A DNA stretch of 64,000 nucleotides from Vibrio neonatus (GCF_024346975.1 NZ_AP024885.1:868001-932000), one strand, 5' to 3'; counted from the stretch's first letter, positions 1 through 8,891 are shown. Numbers and translations are program-made. Notes: generated by a model from the sequence alone, not told the origin.

Positions 1-168
1 GCTGAGGATTTATCGTTGCACTTAGAATATGAACGCCTTATCACCGACCTCAATCTTACAATCTCCGACATCGCTTACTTGATAAATGGCTACGGTTATC
101 AGGTCAGTGCTCCAACGTATTCAACAGCTCAGTCTCACGGGGCAAATTCTCAGGAGTCCAAAAAATGA
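1..168 (+). CDS. C-terminal end of a TolC-family outer membrane efflux protein (partial)
   Basis: The frame is open from the window edge to a TGA at 166-168 and encodes the last 55 residues of a longer protein. The stretch LEYERLITDLNLTISDIAYLING is helical and is followed by a polar tail. The stop overlaps the start of the CusB-like gene (ATGA), so the two are translationally coupled. By position it should be the CusC/TolC-type outer membrane channel of the copper/silver pump. The assignment rests mainly on operon context, because the diagnostic part of the protein lies outside the window. Confidence 0.65.
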   Translation, partial: AEDLSLHLEYERLITDLNLTISDIAYLINGYGYQVSAPTYSTAQSHGANSQESKK

Positions 169-1862
169 ATAAGCCAACTTTAGCTATTTTATCTCTGATC
201 ATCGGTGGGGTGATTGGAGGCATTGTGGGCCCTTATGTTACTCACCTGTCTCATGACAAGGATATGGGTGAAGCAAGCTCTAGTAACGAGCCTCTATACT
301 GGGTAGCGCCTATGGACCCAAATTATCAAAGGGACAAACCAGGGAAATCCCCAATGGGCATGGACTTAGTTCCTGTATATGCCGAGGACTTGTCTGGTGA
401 GAATGATAAGCCTGGTACTGTGAAGATCGACCCAGCGGTAGAAAACAATTTAGGTGTAAAAACCACACTGGTGGTGAAACAAAAATTGAGTCCGCAATTA
501 GATACAGTCGGGTATGTGGGCTTTGATGAAAGTCAGTTATGGCAAACCAATGTCAGAGTCAATGGGTGGGTTCAGCGCCTTAACGTTAATGTGGTTGGTC
601 AGCGTGTCAAAAAGGGTGAAGTCCTGTTCACTCTCTACTCACCAGAGCTTGTGAAAGCGCAAGAGGAGCTACTGAACGCTTACAGAACTAATCGTAAGGG
701 CTTGATTAAGGGCGCTACTGAGAGATTACGTACTTTGGGGATGGACTCAGCTCAAATTAACTACGTGAGAAAGCGTGGTGTAGCGGTACAAAATATGGCA
801 ATTAAAGCACCATCAGATGGTGTTGTTGCCAGCCTAAACATTCGCGAAGGCAGCTATGTGACACCTGCGACCACAGCCATTTCAGCAGGACCTTTGGATA
901 AAGTTTGGGTAGATGCTGAAGTATTTGAGAGAGAATCGCACTGGCTAAAGCAAGGCACACCAACACAAATGACTTTGGACGCATTGCCAGGAGAAAACTG
1001 GCAGGGTGAACTTGATTATATCTATCCCATTCTCGATGCAAGTTCGAGAACCTTGAGAGTGAGGTTGGTGTTTGATAATCCAGATCTACGACTGAAGCCG
1101 AATATGTTTGCTAATTTAACGATCCAACCTACCAGTGACGAGGAAGCCTTGGTGATCCCGCGTTCATCGGTCATTCGCTCTGGCGGTATGGCTCGAGTGG
1201 TACTTGCTGAAGGTAATGGGAAATATCGTTCAGGACGTATTGAGTTAGGGCGTGAAGATACCGATAGCATAGAGGTTCTTCAGGGTTTAGAAGAGGGAGA
1301 TAAGATTGTTACCTCCGCTCACTTTATGCTGGATTCTGAGTCGAGTATCAACGCTGACTTCTCTCGAATTAATGGTGTTGAAGCTCCGGAACCAAGCGTA
1401 TGGACTAAAGGTGAAATCACCGATGTGATGCTAGATCATGGGATGTTGACCATCAACCATGAACCTGTGCCAGAGTGGGATTGGCCGAGTATGAACATGA
1501 ACTTTAACCTTGCTGACGAGGCTGAAGTTGCCCCAATGCAGGTAGGGCAGAGCATTGAGTTTGAGATGCGAAAGGGCGCTGGTGGTCAGTACGAGATAGT
1601 GGATTATAATCTCGGTGAAGTGGCTGCTGTATCTGAGGTATGGATGCGCGGAGAGATCACTATGCTGATGGCTGATTTTGGGATGATCACCCTCGAACAT
1701 AAAGCATCGGAGGCGCTTGGTTGGGAAGCCGGTGAAATGAACTTTACCGCAGGTGAGTCAGTCGATTTAAATGGCTACAGCGAAGGACAAGAAGTCGAGT
1801 TTTTAGTTCAGCAACAGGGTAATGATTACCTTCTTCTTCAATTGAAAATGAAGGAGGACTAG
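165..1862 (+). CDS. cusB: CusB-like RND periplasmic adaptor with heavy-metal-binding and two CusF-like domains
   Basis: This is the periplasmic adaptor linking the inner membrane pump CusA to an outer membrane channel for Cu(I)/Ag(I) export. Residues 1-25 form a membrane anchor or signal. Residues about 44-75 (YWVAPMDPNY...PGKSPMGMDLVPVY) form a heavy-metal-binding domain. Residues about 95-400 form the barrel-sandwich/hairpin adaptor core. The C-terminus carries two CusF-like segments. The first (from about 413) has the copper-ligand pattern INHEP...WDWPSMNMNF, with His, Trp and two Met. The second (from about 495) keeps LEHK and GWEAGEMNF but has lost one Met. At 565 residues it is longer than a simple CusB. 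Its start overlaps the upstream stop, and cusA follows 2 bp after its stop. Confidence 0.93.
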   Translation: MNKPTLAILSLIIGGVIGGIVGPYVTHLSHDKDMGEASSSNEPLYWVAPMDPNYQRDKPGKSPMGMDLVPVYAEDLSGENDKPGTVKIDPAVENNLGVKTTLVVKQKLSPQLDTVGYVGFDESQLWQTNVRVNGWVQRLNVNVVGQRVKKGEVLFTLYSPELVKAQEELLNAYRTNRKGLIKGATERLRTLGMDSAQINYVRKRGVAVQNMAIKAPSDGVVASLNIREGSYVTPATTAISAGPLDKVWVDAEVFERESHWLKQGTPTQMTLDALPGENWQGELDYIYPILDASSRTLRVRLVFDNPDLRLKPNMFANLTIQPTSDEEALVIPRSSVIRSGGMARVVLAEGNGKYRSGRIELGREDTDSIEVLQGLEEGDKIVTSAHFMLDSESSINADFSRINGVEAPEPSVWTKGEITDVMLDHGMLTINHEPVPEWDWPSMNMNFNLADEAEVAPMQVGQSIEFEMRKGAGGQYEIVDYNLGEVAAVSEVWMRGEITMLMADFGMITLEHKASEALGWEAGEMNFTAGESVDLNGYSEGQEVEFLVQQQGNDYLLLQLKMKED

Positions 1863-1864
1863 CA

Positions 1865-4800
1865 GTGATCAACGCAATTATACGATGGTCGATTCATAAC
1901 CGATTTCTGGTTCTAGTATTGACTGTATTTCTCACTCTAGGTGGTTTATACAGTATTAAAAATACGCCTGTGGATGCCATTCCTGATCTATCTGATGTCC
2001 AAGTCATCATAAAAACCAGTTATCCAGGGCAAGCACCGCAAGTTGTTGAGGATCAGGTCACTTATCCTTTGACTACAGCGATGTTAGCAGTGCCCGGTGC
2101 CGAAACCGTTCGAGGCTATTCTTTTTTCGGTGACTCCTACGTCTATATCATCTTCAACGATGATACTGATATGTACTGGGCAAGATCCCGCGTACTTGAA
2201 TATTTGAGCCAAGTTGCCCCTAATTTACCTGCGAATGCTAAGCCGACTTTGGGGCCTGATGCCACGGGGGTAGGTTGGATTTACTCTTATGTATTACAGG
2301 ATAAAACAGGGCAACACGATCTTGCTGAGCTAAGGACTCTTCAAGATTGGTTTTTGAAGTTTGAGTTGCAAACCGTTGAGGGTGTATCTGAAATTGCCAC
2401 GGTAGGTGGGATGGTGAAGCAGTATCAAATCCAAATTGATCCTGCAAAACTTCGCGCTTATGACCTTACCTTGCAGCAGATTAATCAGGCTATATCAGCG
2501 GGGAACCAAGAAACTGGTGCGTCTGTGGTTGAGGTTGCTGAAGCTGAGCACATGGTTCGAACAACCGGCTACCTTTCTAGCATAGAAGATATTGCTTCTT
2601 TGCCCCTAAAGGTGAACGCACAAGGCACTCCCTTGCTTCTTGGTGACATAGCCGAGATCAATTTAGGACCTCAAATGCGACGAGGTATTTCCGAGTTTAA
2701 TGGGGAAGGTGAGGCTGTTGGTGGCGTGGTCGTGATGCGCTTTGGCGAGAACGCTAGTGAGGTGATAGAGCGTGTAAAAGAAAAATTGGACGAGCTAAAA
2801 CACAGCCTGCCAGACGGAGTAGAGATAGTTCCAACCTATGATCGCTCCACCCTGATTGATACCGCCGTTGAGAATTTGTGGCAAAAGTTGCTTGAAGAGT
2901 TTTTGGTAGTGGCAATAGTGTGTGCCATGTTCTTATTCCATATTCGCTCTTCTCTAGTTATTGCTCTTAGCCTACCTGTGGGAATATTAAGTGCATTTAT
3001 AGTCATGTATTGGCAGGGAATTAACGCCAATATCATGTCTTTAGGTGGAATTGCCATAGCGATAGGTGCCATGGTAGATGGCGCCATTGTGATGATTGAA
3101 AACGTGCATAAACACGTAGAGAGAACGCCTCTAACCGATGAAAACCGCTGGCAAGTGATAGGTAAGGCTGCGGAAGAGGTAGGTGCGCCACTGTTCTTCT
3201 CTTTGATGATCATCACTTTAAGTTTTGTACCGGTTTTTGCTCTCGAAGGCCAAGAGGGCAAGATGTTTTCCCCTTTGGCTTTCACTAAGACTTACGCGAT
3301 GGCAGCAGCAGCTGGCCTTGCAATCACTCTTGTACCGGTTTTGATGGGCTACTTTGTGCGAGGAAATATACTTCCAGAGCATAAGAACCCAGTAAACCGA
3401 GGTTTGATAGGTTTGTATAAACCGCTCCTCAACCTCAGTCTCAATTATCCAAAGAGCACCATACTGGTAGCCATAGCTTTGATGGGATCCGCGTATTACC
3501 CATTAACCAAGGTGGGCAGTGAGTTTATACCGCCTCTGGATGAGGGGGATCTTATGTATATGCCAACCACCTATCCGGGTATTTCTATTGGTAAAGCACG
3601 AGAACTTCTACAACAAACCAACAAACTCATTCGAACTGTTCCAGAAGTAGAGTCAGTATGGGGCAAGGTAGGGCGTGCGGAAACCGCTACCGACCCCGCA
3701 CCTTTGACCATGATAGAGACGACGATCCAACTCAAACCTCGTTCTGAATGGCGTGAGGGTGTAACTACCGAATCTTTACGCAAGGAGTTTGATGATTTAG
3801 TGAAATTCCCAGGGCTGACCAACGCTTGGGTGATGCCAATCAAAACGCGTATCGACATGCTAGCAACGGGTATCAAAACACCGATAGGAATCAAGGTGGC
3901 AGGTGCTGATTTGTCAGTGATAGAGCAAATTGGTGCGGATATCGAGCGGATATTGTCCGAAGTGCCGGGAACGGCATCGGCCTATGCAGAGCGAGTAGCA
4001 GGTGGTCGGTATGTCACCATAGATATCAATAGGCCCAAAGCTGCGCGATATGGGCTCAATATACAGCAAGTACAACAGGTCATTTCAACTGCAATTGGGG
4101 GAATGAATGTAGGTGAAACCGTAGAAGGGCTAGAGCGATATCCGATAAACGTACGTTATCCACAAAAGTATCGTGATTCAGTTGAGAACTTAAAGGTTTT
4201 GCCACTTGTCACTCCAAATGGTGCGCGTATTGCTCTTGGTGATGTTGCAGATATTCGATATGAAGATGGTCCTCCAATGATCAAAACAGAGAACGCCAGA
4301 CCTAACGGTTGGATCTTTGTGGATATTGAGGGGCGAGATTTAGGTTCTTATGTAGCCGATGCGCAGCAAGCGGTACGCGAACAACTTGAACTACCAACAG
4401 GCTATTCACTGGCATGGTCAGGGCAGTACGAGTATATGGAAAGAGCAAAAGAGCGACTAATGGTGGTAGTGCCTATTACGATTGCCATCATCATGCTACT
4501 GCTCTATTTCAGTTTCAAGCGTATCACTGAGGTATTGGTGATCATGGCTACTTTGCCACTGGCTATGGTTGGTGGCATTTGGCTTTTGTACGCACTCGGT
4601 TTCAACTTCTCTATCGCTGTTGGTGTCGGGTTTATTGCACTTGCTGGTGTCGCGGTTGAGATTGGAGTGATTATGTTGGTGTACCTCAATCAAGCGTGGC
4701 ATCACACTAAGCTAGATGCACAGGAAAGCGATCGTTCGCTTTGTTTGAAGGACCTTTCCAACTCCATTCGAGAAGGAGCGGGACTTCGCGTACGTCCTGT

Positions 4801-4987
4801 AATGATGACAGTAAGTACTGTCATCATTGGTCTTATCCCAATAATGTACGGTGCTGGCACCGGCTCTGAGGTGATGCAACGTATCGCCGCTCCTATGATA
4901 GGCGGCATGACTTCTGCCTTGATATTAACCCTAGTAGTTCTTCCTGCAGTATTTAAACTGCTGAAATCACGAGAAATCAAAAGATAA
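1865..4987 (+). CDS. cusA: CusA-family Cu(I)/Ag(I) RND efflux pump
   Basis: This inner membrane proton-driven pump exports monovalent copper and silver through the CusCBA channel. The 1,040-residue length and the N-terminus (IIRWSIHNRFLVLVL, then NTPVDAIPDLSDVQVII) are those of the heavy-metal RND family. The GAMVDGAIVMIENVHKH segment in the membrane domain matches the proton-relay helix, and a second membrane block lies near residues 860-1030. The start is GTG, 2 bp after the cusB stop, which fits operon coupling. The periplasmic segment GIKTPIGIKVAG and the methionine-rich central cleft are as expected for CusA. Confidence 0.95.
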   Translation: MINAIIRWSIHNRFLVLVLTVFLTLGGLYSIKNTPVDAIPDLSDVQVIIKTSYPGQAPQVVEDQVTYPLTTAMLAVPGAETVRGYSFFGDSYVYIIFNDDTDMYWARSRVLEYLSQVAPNLPANAKPTLGPDATGVGWIYSYVLQDKTGQHDLAELRTLQDWFLKFELQTVEGVSEIATVGGMVKQYQIQIDPAKLRAYDLTLQQINQAISAGNQETGASVVEVAEAEHMVRTTGYLSSIEDIASLPLKVNAQGTPLLLGDIAEINLGPQMRRGISEFNGEGEAVGGVVVMRFGENASEVIERVKEKLDELKHSLPDGVEIVPTYDRSTLIDTAVENLWQKLLEEFLVVAIVCAMFLFHIRSSLVIALSLPVGILSAFIVMYWQGINANIMSLGGIAIAIGAMVDGAIVMIENVHKHVERTPLTDENRWQVIGKAAEEVGAPLFFSLMIITLSFVPVFALEGQEGKMFSPLAFTKTYAMAAAAGLAITLVPVLMGYFVRGNILPEHKNPVNRGLIGLYKPLLNLSLNYPKSTILVAIALMGSAYYPLTKVGSEFIPPLDEGDLMYMPTTYPGISIGKARELLQQTNKLIRTVPEVESVWGKVGRAETATDPAPLTMIETTIQLKPRSEWREGVTTESLRKEFDDLVKFPGLTNAWVMPIKTRIDMLATGIKTPIGIKVAGADLSVIEQIGADIERILSEVPGTASAYAERVAGGRYVTIDINRPKAARYGLNIQQVQQVISTAIGGMNVGETVEGLERYPINVRYPQKYRDSVENLKVLPLVTPNGARIALGDVADIRYEDGPPMIKTENARPNGWIFVDIEGRDLGSYVADAQQAVREQLELPTGYSLAWSGQYEYMERAKERLMVVVPITIAIIMLLLYFSFKRITEVLVIMATLPLAMVGGIWLLYALGFNFSIAVGVGFIALAGVAVEIGVIMLVYLNQAWHHTKLDAQESDRSLCLKDLSNSIREGAGLRVRPVMMTVSTVIIGLIPIMYGAGTGSEVMQRIAAPMIGGMTSALILTLVVLPAVFKLLKSREIKR

Positions 4988-4998
4988 GGAATCATATT

Positions 4999-5511
4999 AT
5001 GAAAAAATCGACTCTACTGTTTGCTACTTTGTTGGCGACAAATGTGGCTATTGCTAGTAGCGATCACCACAATATGGATCATTCTCAGATGGATCACTCA
5101 GAGATGGACCATAGCAAAATGGACCACTCGACCATGCACGGTTCAAGTAGTGTTGGCATGCCTGCAAAAGGCGCTAAACCTGACAAGGTAGTACATGTAC
5201 TTTTAGGGGATGACATGAGTATCAAGTTTAAGCGCGACGTCACAATAGAAGCTGATGACGTAGTGCAGTTTGTCGTGCTCAATACCGGAAAAATGGAGCA
5301 CGAGTTTGTGATCGGCACAAATGCCGAGCATGCCGAGCACCGAGAAATGATGGAAACAATGAGTACCCATGACATGGAGAATTCCGTGGTGGTAGCTCCA
5401 GGCAAAGCAAAGCAAATCCTATGGCACTTTCATGGGGACTCAGAGGTCGAGCTAGCATGTAATATGCCGGGTCATTATGAGGCGGGAATGGTTAAAAAAC
5501 TTAGCTTGTAG
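4999..5511 (+). CDS. copI: CopI-like periplasmic cupredoxin with Met/His-rich N-terminus
   Basis: A secreted copper-binding protein of 170 residues. Residues 1-20 form a signal peptide ending near AIASS. Residues 21-48 hold a repeated MDHSxMDHS motif (His/Met-rich, a probable Cu(I)/Cu(II) sponge). The remainder is a cupredoxin domain with type-1 copper ligands visible as MEHEFVIG (His) and ACNMPGHYEAGM (Cys, His, Met). CopI-type proteins are known from copper tolerance in vibrios and purple bacteria. It lies 11 bp after cusA and ends just before a hairpin terminator, so it is the last gene of the copper operon. The exact family name is inferred from the motif arrangement. Confidence 0.85.
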   Translation: MKKSTLLFATLLATNVAIASSDHHNMDHSQMDHSEMDHSKMDHSTMHGSSSVGMPAKGAKPDKVVHVLLGDDMSIKFKRDVTIEADDVVQFVVLNTGKMEHEFVIGTNAEHAEHREMMETMSTHDMENSVVVAPGKAKQILWHFHGDSEVELACNMPGHYEAGMVKKLSL

Positions 5512-5519
5512 CTAATTTA

Positions 5520-5546
5520 AAGGGGGGAGTTATCTCTCCCTTTTTT
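5520..5546 (+). terminator. Rho-independent terminator of the cus/cop operon
   Basis: GGGAG-TTATCT-CTCCC is followed directly by TTTTTT, a few bases after the copI stop. Confidence 0.85.
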
Positions 5547-5589
5547 ATCAGCACTACGTATGGCACCCCAAACAAAATGACATCTTCTG

Positions 5590-5824
5590 GTTTGGTTTCT
5601 TTAGCTGAATCCCTAGATATATCCACATTATCTAGGGATTTTAGAATTTGAGAAATAATGGGCGCACTTCGCCTGATGGCTATAGGACGAGACTTGGTTT
5701 TTAGACTGAATTTAAAGTCGAACGGATAGCCTTGCTGTACAAGTGCTTTGGGGGTACAAACGCGGACGAAATAGACGCAATGACGACTTTTATATAGATA
5801 CATTGACTCACCTGATTGACTCAC
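5590..5824 (-). pseudogene. 5' fragment of a tRNA-Ser island integrase
   Basis: Read on the minus strand from an ATG at 5824, the first ~78 residues (MSQSGESMYLYKSRHC...) match the intact integrase at 22082-23374 almost perfectly. The reading frame then leaves the homologous sequence and continues into the terminator area of copI. The catalytic C-terminal domain is missing, so the fragment cannot be an active recombinase. It is most simply the remnant of the integrase of an older island that carried the copper operon and was pushed away from the tRNA by a second insertion. Confidence 0.88.
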
Positions 5825-5883
5825 CAGAGCGTTTTCAGGGACTCAGAAACGAAAAAAGCCCTGATAAATCAGGGCTTTAAATG

Positions 5884-5906
5884 TGGCGGAGAGATAGGGA
5901 TTTGAA
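5884..5906. other. Distal attachment site (duplicate of tRNA-Ser 3' end)
   Basis: TGGCGGAGAGATAGGGATTT (plus GAA) equals the last 23 bases of the tRNA-Ser gene, CCA included, seen at 23434-23456. The copy departs from the tRNA after this point. It is the expected footprint of tyrosine-recombinase integration into a tRNA 3' end. Confidence 0.9.
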
Positions 5907-6451
5907 ACCTAAATAGACCGTCCAGCGTAACTTTAAAGCACTGATTTTAATGAACTAATTTCTATTCTGAGCCTAGATAGGCTCTGTGATTGACTAACCT
6001 TATTGTTTACCTTAGCAAGCCCAATTTTAGAGCGCAATATTACGCTCTAAAATAGTTAGGGATTTAGAGACTTCACATAAAGATATCTGTCTCAATATTT
6101 GCATATTATAAATCAAGATAAAAAAACGGTTAGACTACTAGATTGATGGCCTGAGGGGCAGAACAGTATTAAAAGTGCTTTCACATTTATGAGGACAATC
6201 TAGCGTGGATCTCATCGTAGAGTTGGGACTAATGTATGTCTCAAATAGACTCTGAGTATATTAGCGCAAACTAACTCTGTTATTTTGCTTACCCACTTGC
6301 AAAACGGAGCATGCAATACATATGCTCCATTGCGTGATTCACGAAAATGTTTGCTTTAGGTTTTTAGATCGCACTTTTAGTGGATATGGCTTTACTGACG
6401 CTGAATTTTGGTGGACTTTTTAGGTTCAAATAATGGCATTGAAGGTTCAGT
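5907..6451. other. Non-coding island edge
   Basis: No convincing gene is seen in these 545 bp. A strong hairpin lies at about 6027-6054 (TTTTAGAGCG / CGCTCTAAAA) and a smaller one at about 5965-5983 (GAGCCTA / TAGGCTC). The sequence is AT-rich, as is usual at island edges, and it must hold the promoter of the next gene. Confidence 0.6.
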
Positions 6452-7756
6452 ATGGCTAGGCACAGTGGTTTTAAAATGACCCGCGCTCTGAGTGAGCAAG
6501 GTCAATTGGTATCTATTCAAAATGTTGCCAATGGTAAGGAATGTAATTGCACGTGCGTTACCTGCGGTGCCTCCTTGGTGGCTAAGCAGCGTGGCTCTAG
6601 GATTAGTCACTTTGCGCACGAGGCCGGGGCTGAATGTAACTGGAGTGGTGAAACTGAGCTACACCTCCTTGCCAAGGAAGTGATTGAAGAAGATCGCTTT
6701 GTTGAATTTCATTACGTGACTTTTGATGGAAACCGAAAGGATATCAAGGTCAACTTAACCTCTGTCAAAAAAGAGGCCTCCTTTGCAGGCTATAGACCAG
6801 ATATACTTGCTTATACTGAGCACAATGAGCTGATAATCGTAGAAATTTGCGTCCATCACGCCTGTGAGGACGAGAAAGTTCAGTACCTGAAGACAGAGCG
6901 TATCAACGCAATTGAAATACACCTCGCGATAGAAGACTTCAAGGGCTTACCAATGCTCACTCTAGAGAGTGTTAGGGAAGGCCTACATTTGGCCTACAAG
7001 CGCCTAATCAGTATTGATCCCTTGTCAGAAGTCGCTAGAGGTCTTGTCTCAGTTAATACAGGTATTCTCTCTACCCAATACTCGAAAATCAAAGAGCTTG
7101 GAGGGAGAATTAAGGAGCTCAGGGGAGAGGAAGATGGATTACGGGAGTCACTACAAGGGCTAGGAGTTGAGTATGCGAGCATGGTTAGTAGGGCCGAGGC
7201 GTTTCGCCGGAAGACCTATGAGGACATGCGTACCGACCCAGACTTCAAAAAGTATGATGATAAAAGGAAATCTTTAGAGAAGAAATGTGAGTGGCAGAAG
7301 TCAAAACTCAAAAAGGAGTACTCAAAAGCAAGAGACGAGTATAAGAAAAAACACACAATTGAATGCGATAGACTCGAAAGAATTCGAGAAAAGAAGGCTG
7401 AAGAGATCTGGCAACTCAAAAGAGATATAAAGGCATGTAAAGAAGGTAAAGCTTCAGTTGATGAGTTTGGAGGTACAAAGTGGTCTTTAGAGAGGAGAGC
7501 CAAACTGAACAAGGAGATAGCGGAACTTGATGAAATTCGCAATGATATGTATCTGCATGGTTGTGAGGGTAGAGTACAGGATTTTATCGGCAAGATCACA
7601 GAACAATACGACAATAAGTTTGCTGAATTAGAGAAGTGCTGGAAGGAAGTTTCTGCACTCAATCCCAAGTTGGTAAAGCCGAGTTTTATCAGTTCTACGA
7701 ATACCTCACTTGGAAAAGTGGTACCACTCAAAGGTTACGGTGATCATCGCGGTTAG
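6452..7756 (+). CDS. CoiA-family nuclease-like protein with long C-terminal coiled coil
   Basis: A 434-residue protein. Residues 29-60 form a zinc-finger-like start (CNCTCVTCG, then RISHFAHE), the usual N-terminus of the competence protein CoiA family. Residues about 68-160 form a PD-(D/E)xK-like nuclease core with ETELHLLAKE, YRPDILAY and LIIVEICV. CoiA-family proteins are thought to process DNA during uptake or recombination. Residues about 205-400 are highly charged and helical (KEYSKARDEYKKKH), which suggests a coiled coil for dimerisation or DNA tethering. It stands alone on the island with no com genes nearby, so a defence or mobile-element role is as likely as competence. The product is unproven beyond family membership. 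Confidence 0.75.
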   Translation: MARHSGFKMTRALSEQGQLVSIQNVANGKECNCTCVTCGASLVAKQRGSRISHFAHEAGAECNWSGETELHLLAKEVIEEDRFVEFHYVTFDGNRKDIKVNLTSVKKEASFAGYRPDILAYTEHNELIIVEICVHHACEDEKVQYLKTERINAIEIHLAIEDFKGLPMLTLESVREGLHLAYKRLISIDPLSEVARGLVSVNTGILSTQYSKIKELGGRIKELRGEEDGLRESLQGLGVEYASMVSRAEAFRRKTYEDMRTDPDFKKYDDKRKSLEKKCEWQKSKLKKEYSKARDEYKKKHTIECDRLERIREKKAEEIWQLKRDIKACKEGKASVDEFGGTKWSLERRAKLNKEIAELDEIRNDMYLHGCEGRVQDFIGKITEQYDNKFAELEKCWKEVSALNPKLVKPSFISSTNTSLGKVVPLKGYGDHRG

Positions 7757-7931
7757 TTGAGTGGTCTGATGAACAGCGGCGAGCGATTTATTCGCTTTGG
7801 CTTGCTGTTATTACTTGTAAAGAAAACGACCAGCAAGGCATTAAAACGGAACAAAAAAACAGTGGGTTAGGCTACGCTTCGCTACACGTTTTAATTTAAA
7901 TAGTTTAAGGCAATACATCTAAACCATATTA

Positions 7932-8165
7932 TTAATGTATTTTACCTGCCGCTTTGATTTTGATATGCACTCGGTTGCCCGGTAGGTAGCTTAAAGGGAT
8001 CTCTATCATTTTGATAGTGGTGACACTTTGTGGGCATGCTCCTGCTGTAATGGCTAGTTGCTGTGCTTTTTGCTCAAGAACGTCGAATACCTGTTTGCGC
8101 TCGCTTGGTGCGATGGCCACGATCTTATCTAGCTGTCCAGATATCTCGCCTAGTAAATTACAAGG
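7932..8165 (-). pseudogene. 3' fragment resembling the C-terminus of hydantoinase/oxoprolinase family proteins
   Basis: The open frame runs from just inside a TGA at 8166-8168 to a TAA at 7932-7934. It encodes about 77 residues including GEISGQLDKIVAIAPSER and IEIPLSYLPGNRVHIKIKA. The second motif resembles the IPLAYLPGNxxRIxVKAxG end of hydantoinase A/5-oxoprolinase-type proteins. There is no good start codon or ribosome site, and the several-hundred-residue catalytic part is absent. This is probably a decayed end of a metabolic gene left by recombination. The family call is from memory of the motif. Confidence 0.45.
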
Positions 8166-8519
8166 TCAGGTCTTTCTGGCCTCATAATATTCATAGAATG
8201 AGGCCAAAAACTCAATTTATCACTAGAATTAGACGAATAACAACGCTGAATATTTGAACAGAAATTCTGTTTTTTGACATTTATTAAATAATTATACACA
8301 ATGACATATGTGGTCATCATAGGGCTACGGTTGTTCAAAAAATGGACATATAAAAATAATAACAAAGAGAAATCATAAAAAAAAGAAAAATAATAATAGT
8401 AATGCCCGATCACCCGTGAGCCCTTTGGGACCAAGGTTGTTCGATAAAAAATAAAAATAAAAATAAACTTTTTCGATTAAATAGTTGTCGAAGAAGGATT
8501 TTTTGCATCCAAAAAAAAC
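8166..8519. other. AT-rich non-coding spacer
   Basis: This is low-complexity, adenine-rich sequence (for example 8376-8400 and 8440-8475) with no gene that I can support. Short frames on both strands look like chance readings of the A-rich tract. Confidence 0.6.
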
Positions 8520-8549
8520 TTGACACACTGTTAATTCATACAGTAGGTT
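8520..8549 (+). promoter_or_regulatory. LexA-type SOS box inside a TTGACA promoter
   Basis: A perfect -35 hexamer TTGACA (8520-8525) is followed by CACTGTTAATTCATACAGTA at 8526-8545. That sequence has the LexA signature CTGT-N8-ACAG and agrees with most of the 20-bp enterobacterial consensus. A weak -10 (TAGGTT) lies 18 bp after the -35. Binding here would block the promoter of the gene that starts at 8613. Confidence 0.75.
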
Positions 8550-8612
8550 TATCTGCACGCTAAGTCACAAACCCGGCTTGGCAGATTCCTTAACTAATGG
8601 AAATGGTGTTTT

Positions 8613-8891
8613 ATGAGCGAAAACTACGAAAACTTTGTGCGTCAGCCTATCCCCCCTTCACACTTTCAAAAGTTAGTTGATCTTGCCCAGCACTACGGGT
8701 ACGACTTCTCTGCCTTATGTCGTTTAGTATCAAACGATGCTCAATGCCTGACTCTGAAGCAAGCAGAGTTATTCATGATCCTTCACGATCGCAATCCGGA
8801 TTCATTCGAAGGGCTTGATGACGATGAGCAGCTGGAGATTCTATTAAAAGATCTTGAGTTTTTATCTCAATCATACGGGCTAAAGCACTAA
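8613..8891 (+). CDS. Small acidic protein of unknown function under an SOS-type promoter
   Basis: A 92-residue soluble protein with no signal peptide or membrane segment. It is rich in helical and acidic stretches (EGLDDDEQLEILLKDLEF near the C-terminus) and has two cysteines. I do not recognise the family. The case for a real gene is its balanced composition, the LexA-box promoter about 70 bp upstream and the hairpin at 8897-8926 directly downstream. Small SOS genes on mobile elements include division inhibitors, toxins and anti-repressors; nothing in the sequence chooses among these. Confidence 0.7.
   Translation: MSENYENFVRQPIPPSHFQKLVDLAQHYGYDFSALCRLVSNDAQCLTLKQAELFMILHDRNPDSFEGLDDDEQLEILLKDLEFLSQSYGLKH

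Larger units (their letters stand above)
5590..5906. repeat. Left copy of the 317-bp island direct repeat
   Basis: This segment aligns without gaps to 23140-23456 (offset 17,550 bp). I counted three mismatches, near 5615, 5694 and 5706. It contains the first ~78 codons of a tyrosine recombinase, a copy of the tRNA-Ser terminator hairpin (5852-5878) and the last 23 bp of tRNA-Ser. Homology stops abruptly on both sides. Confidence 0.95.

Noticed and set aside
8150..8558. Leftward open frames over the A-rich tract
   Set aside because: They encode runs of Phe, Tyr and Leu produced by the A-rich plus strand and have no start signals.
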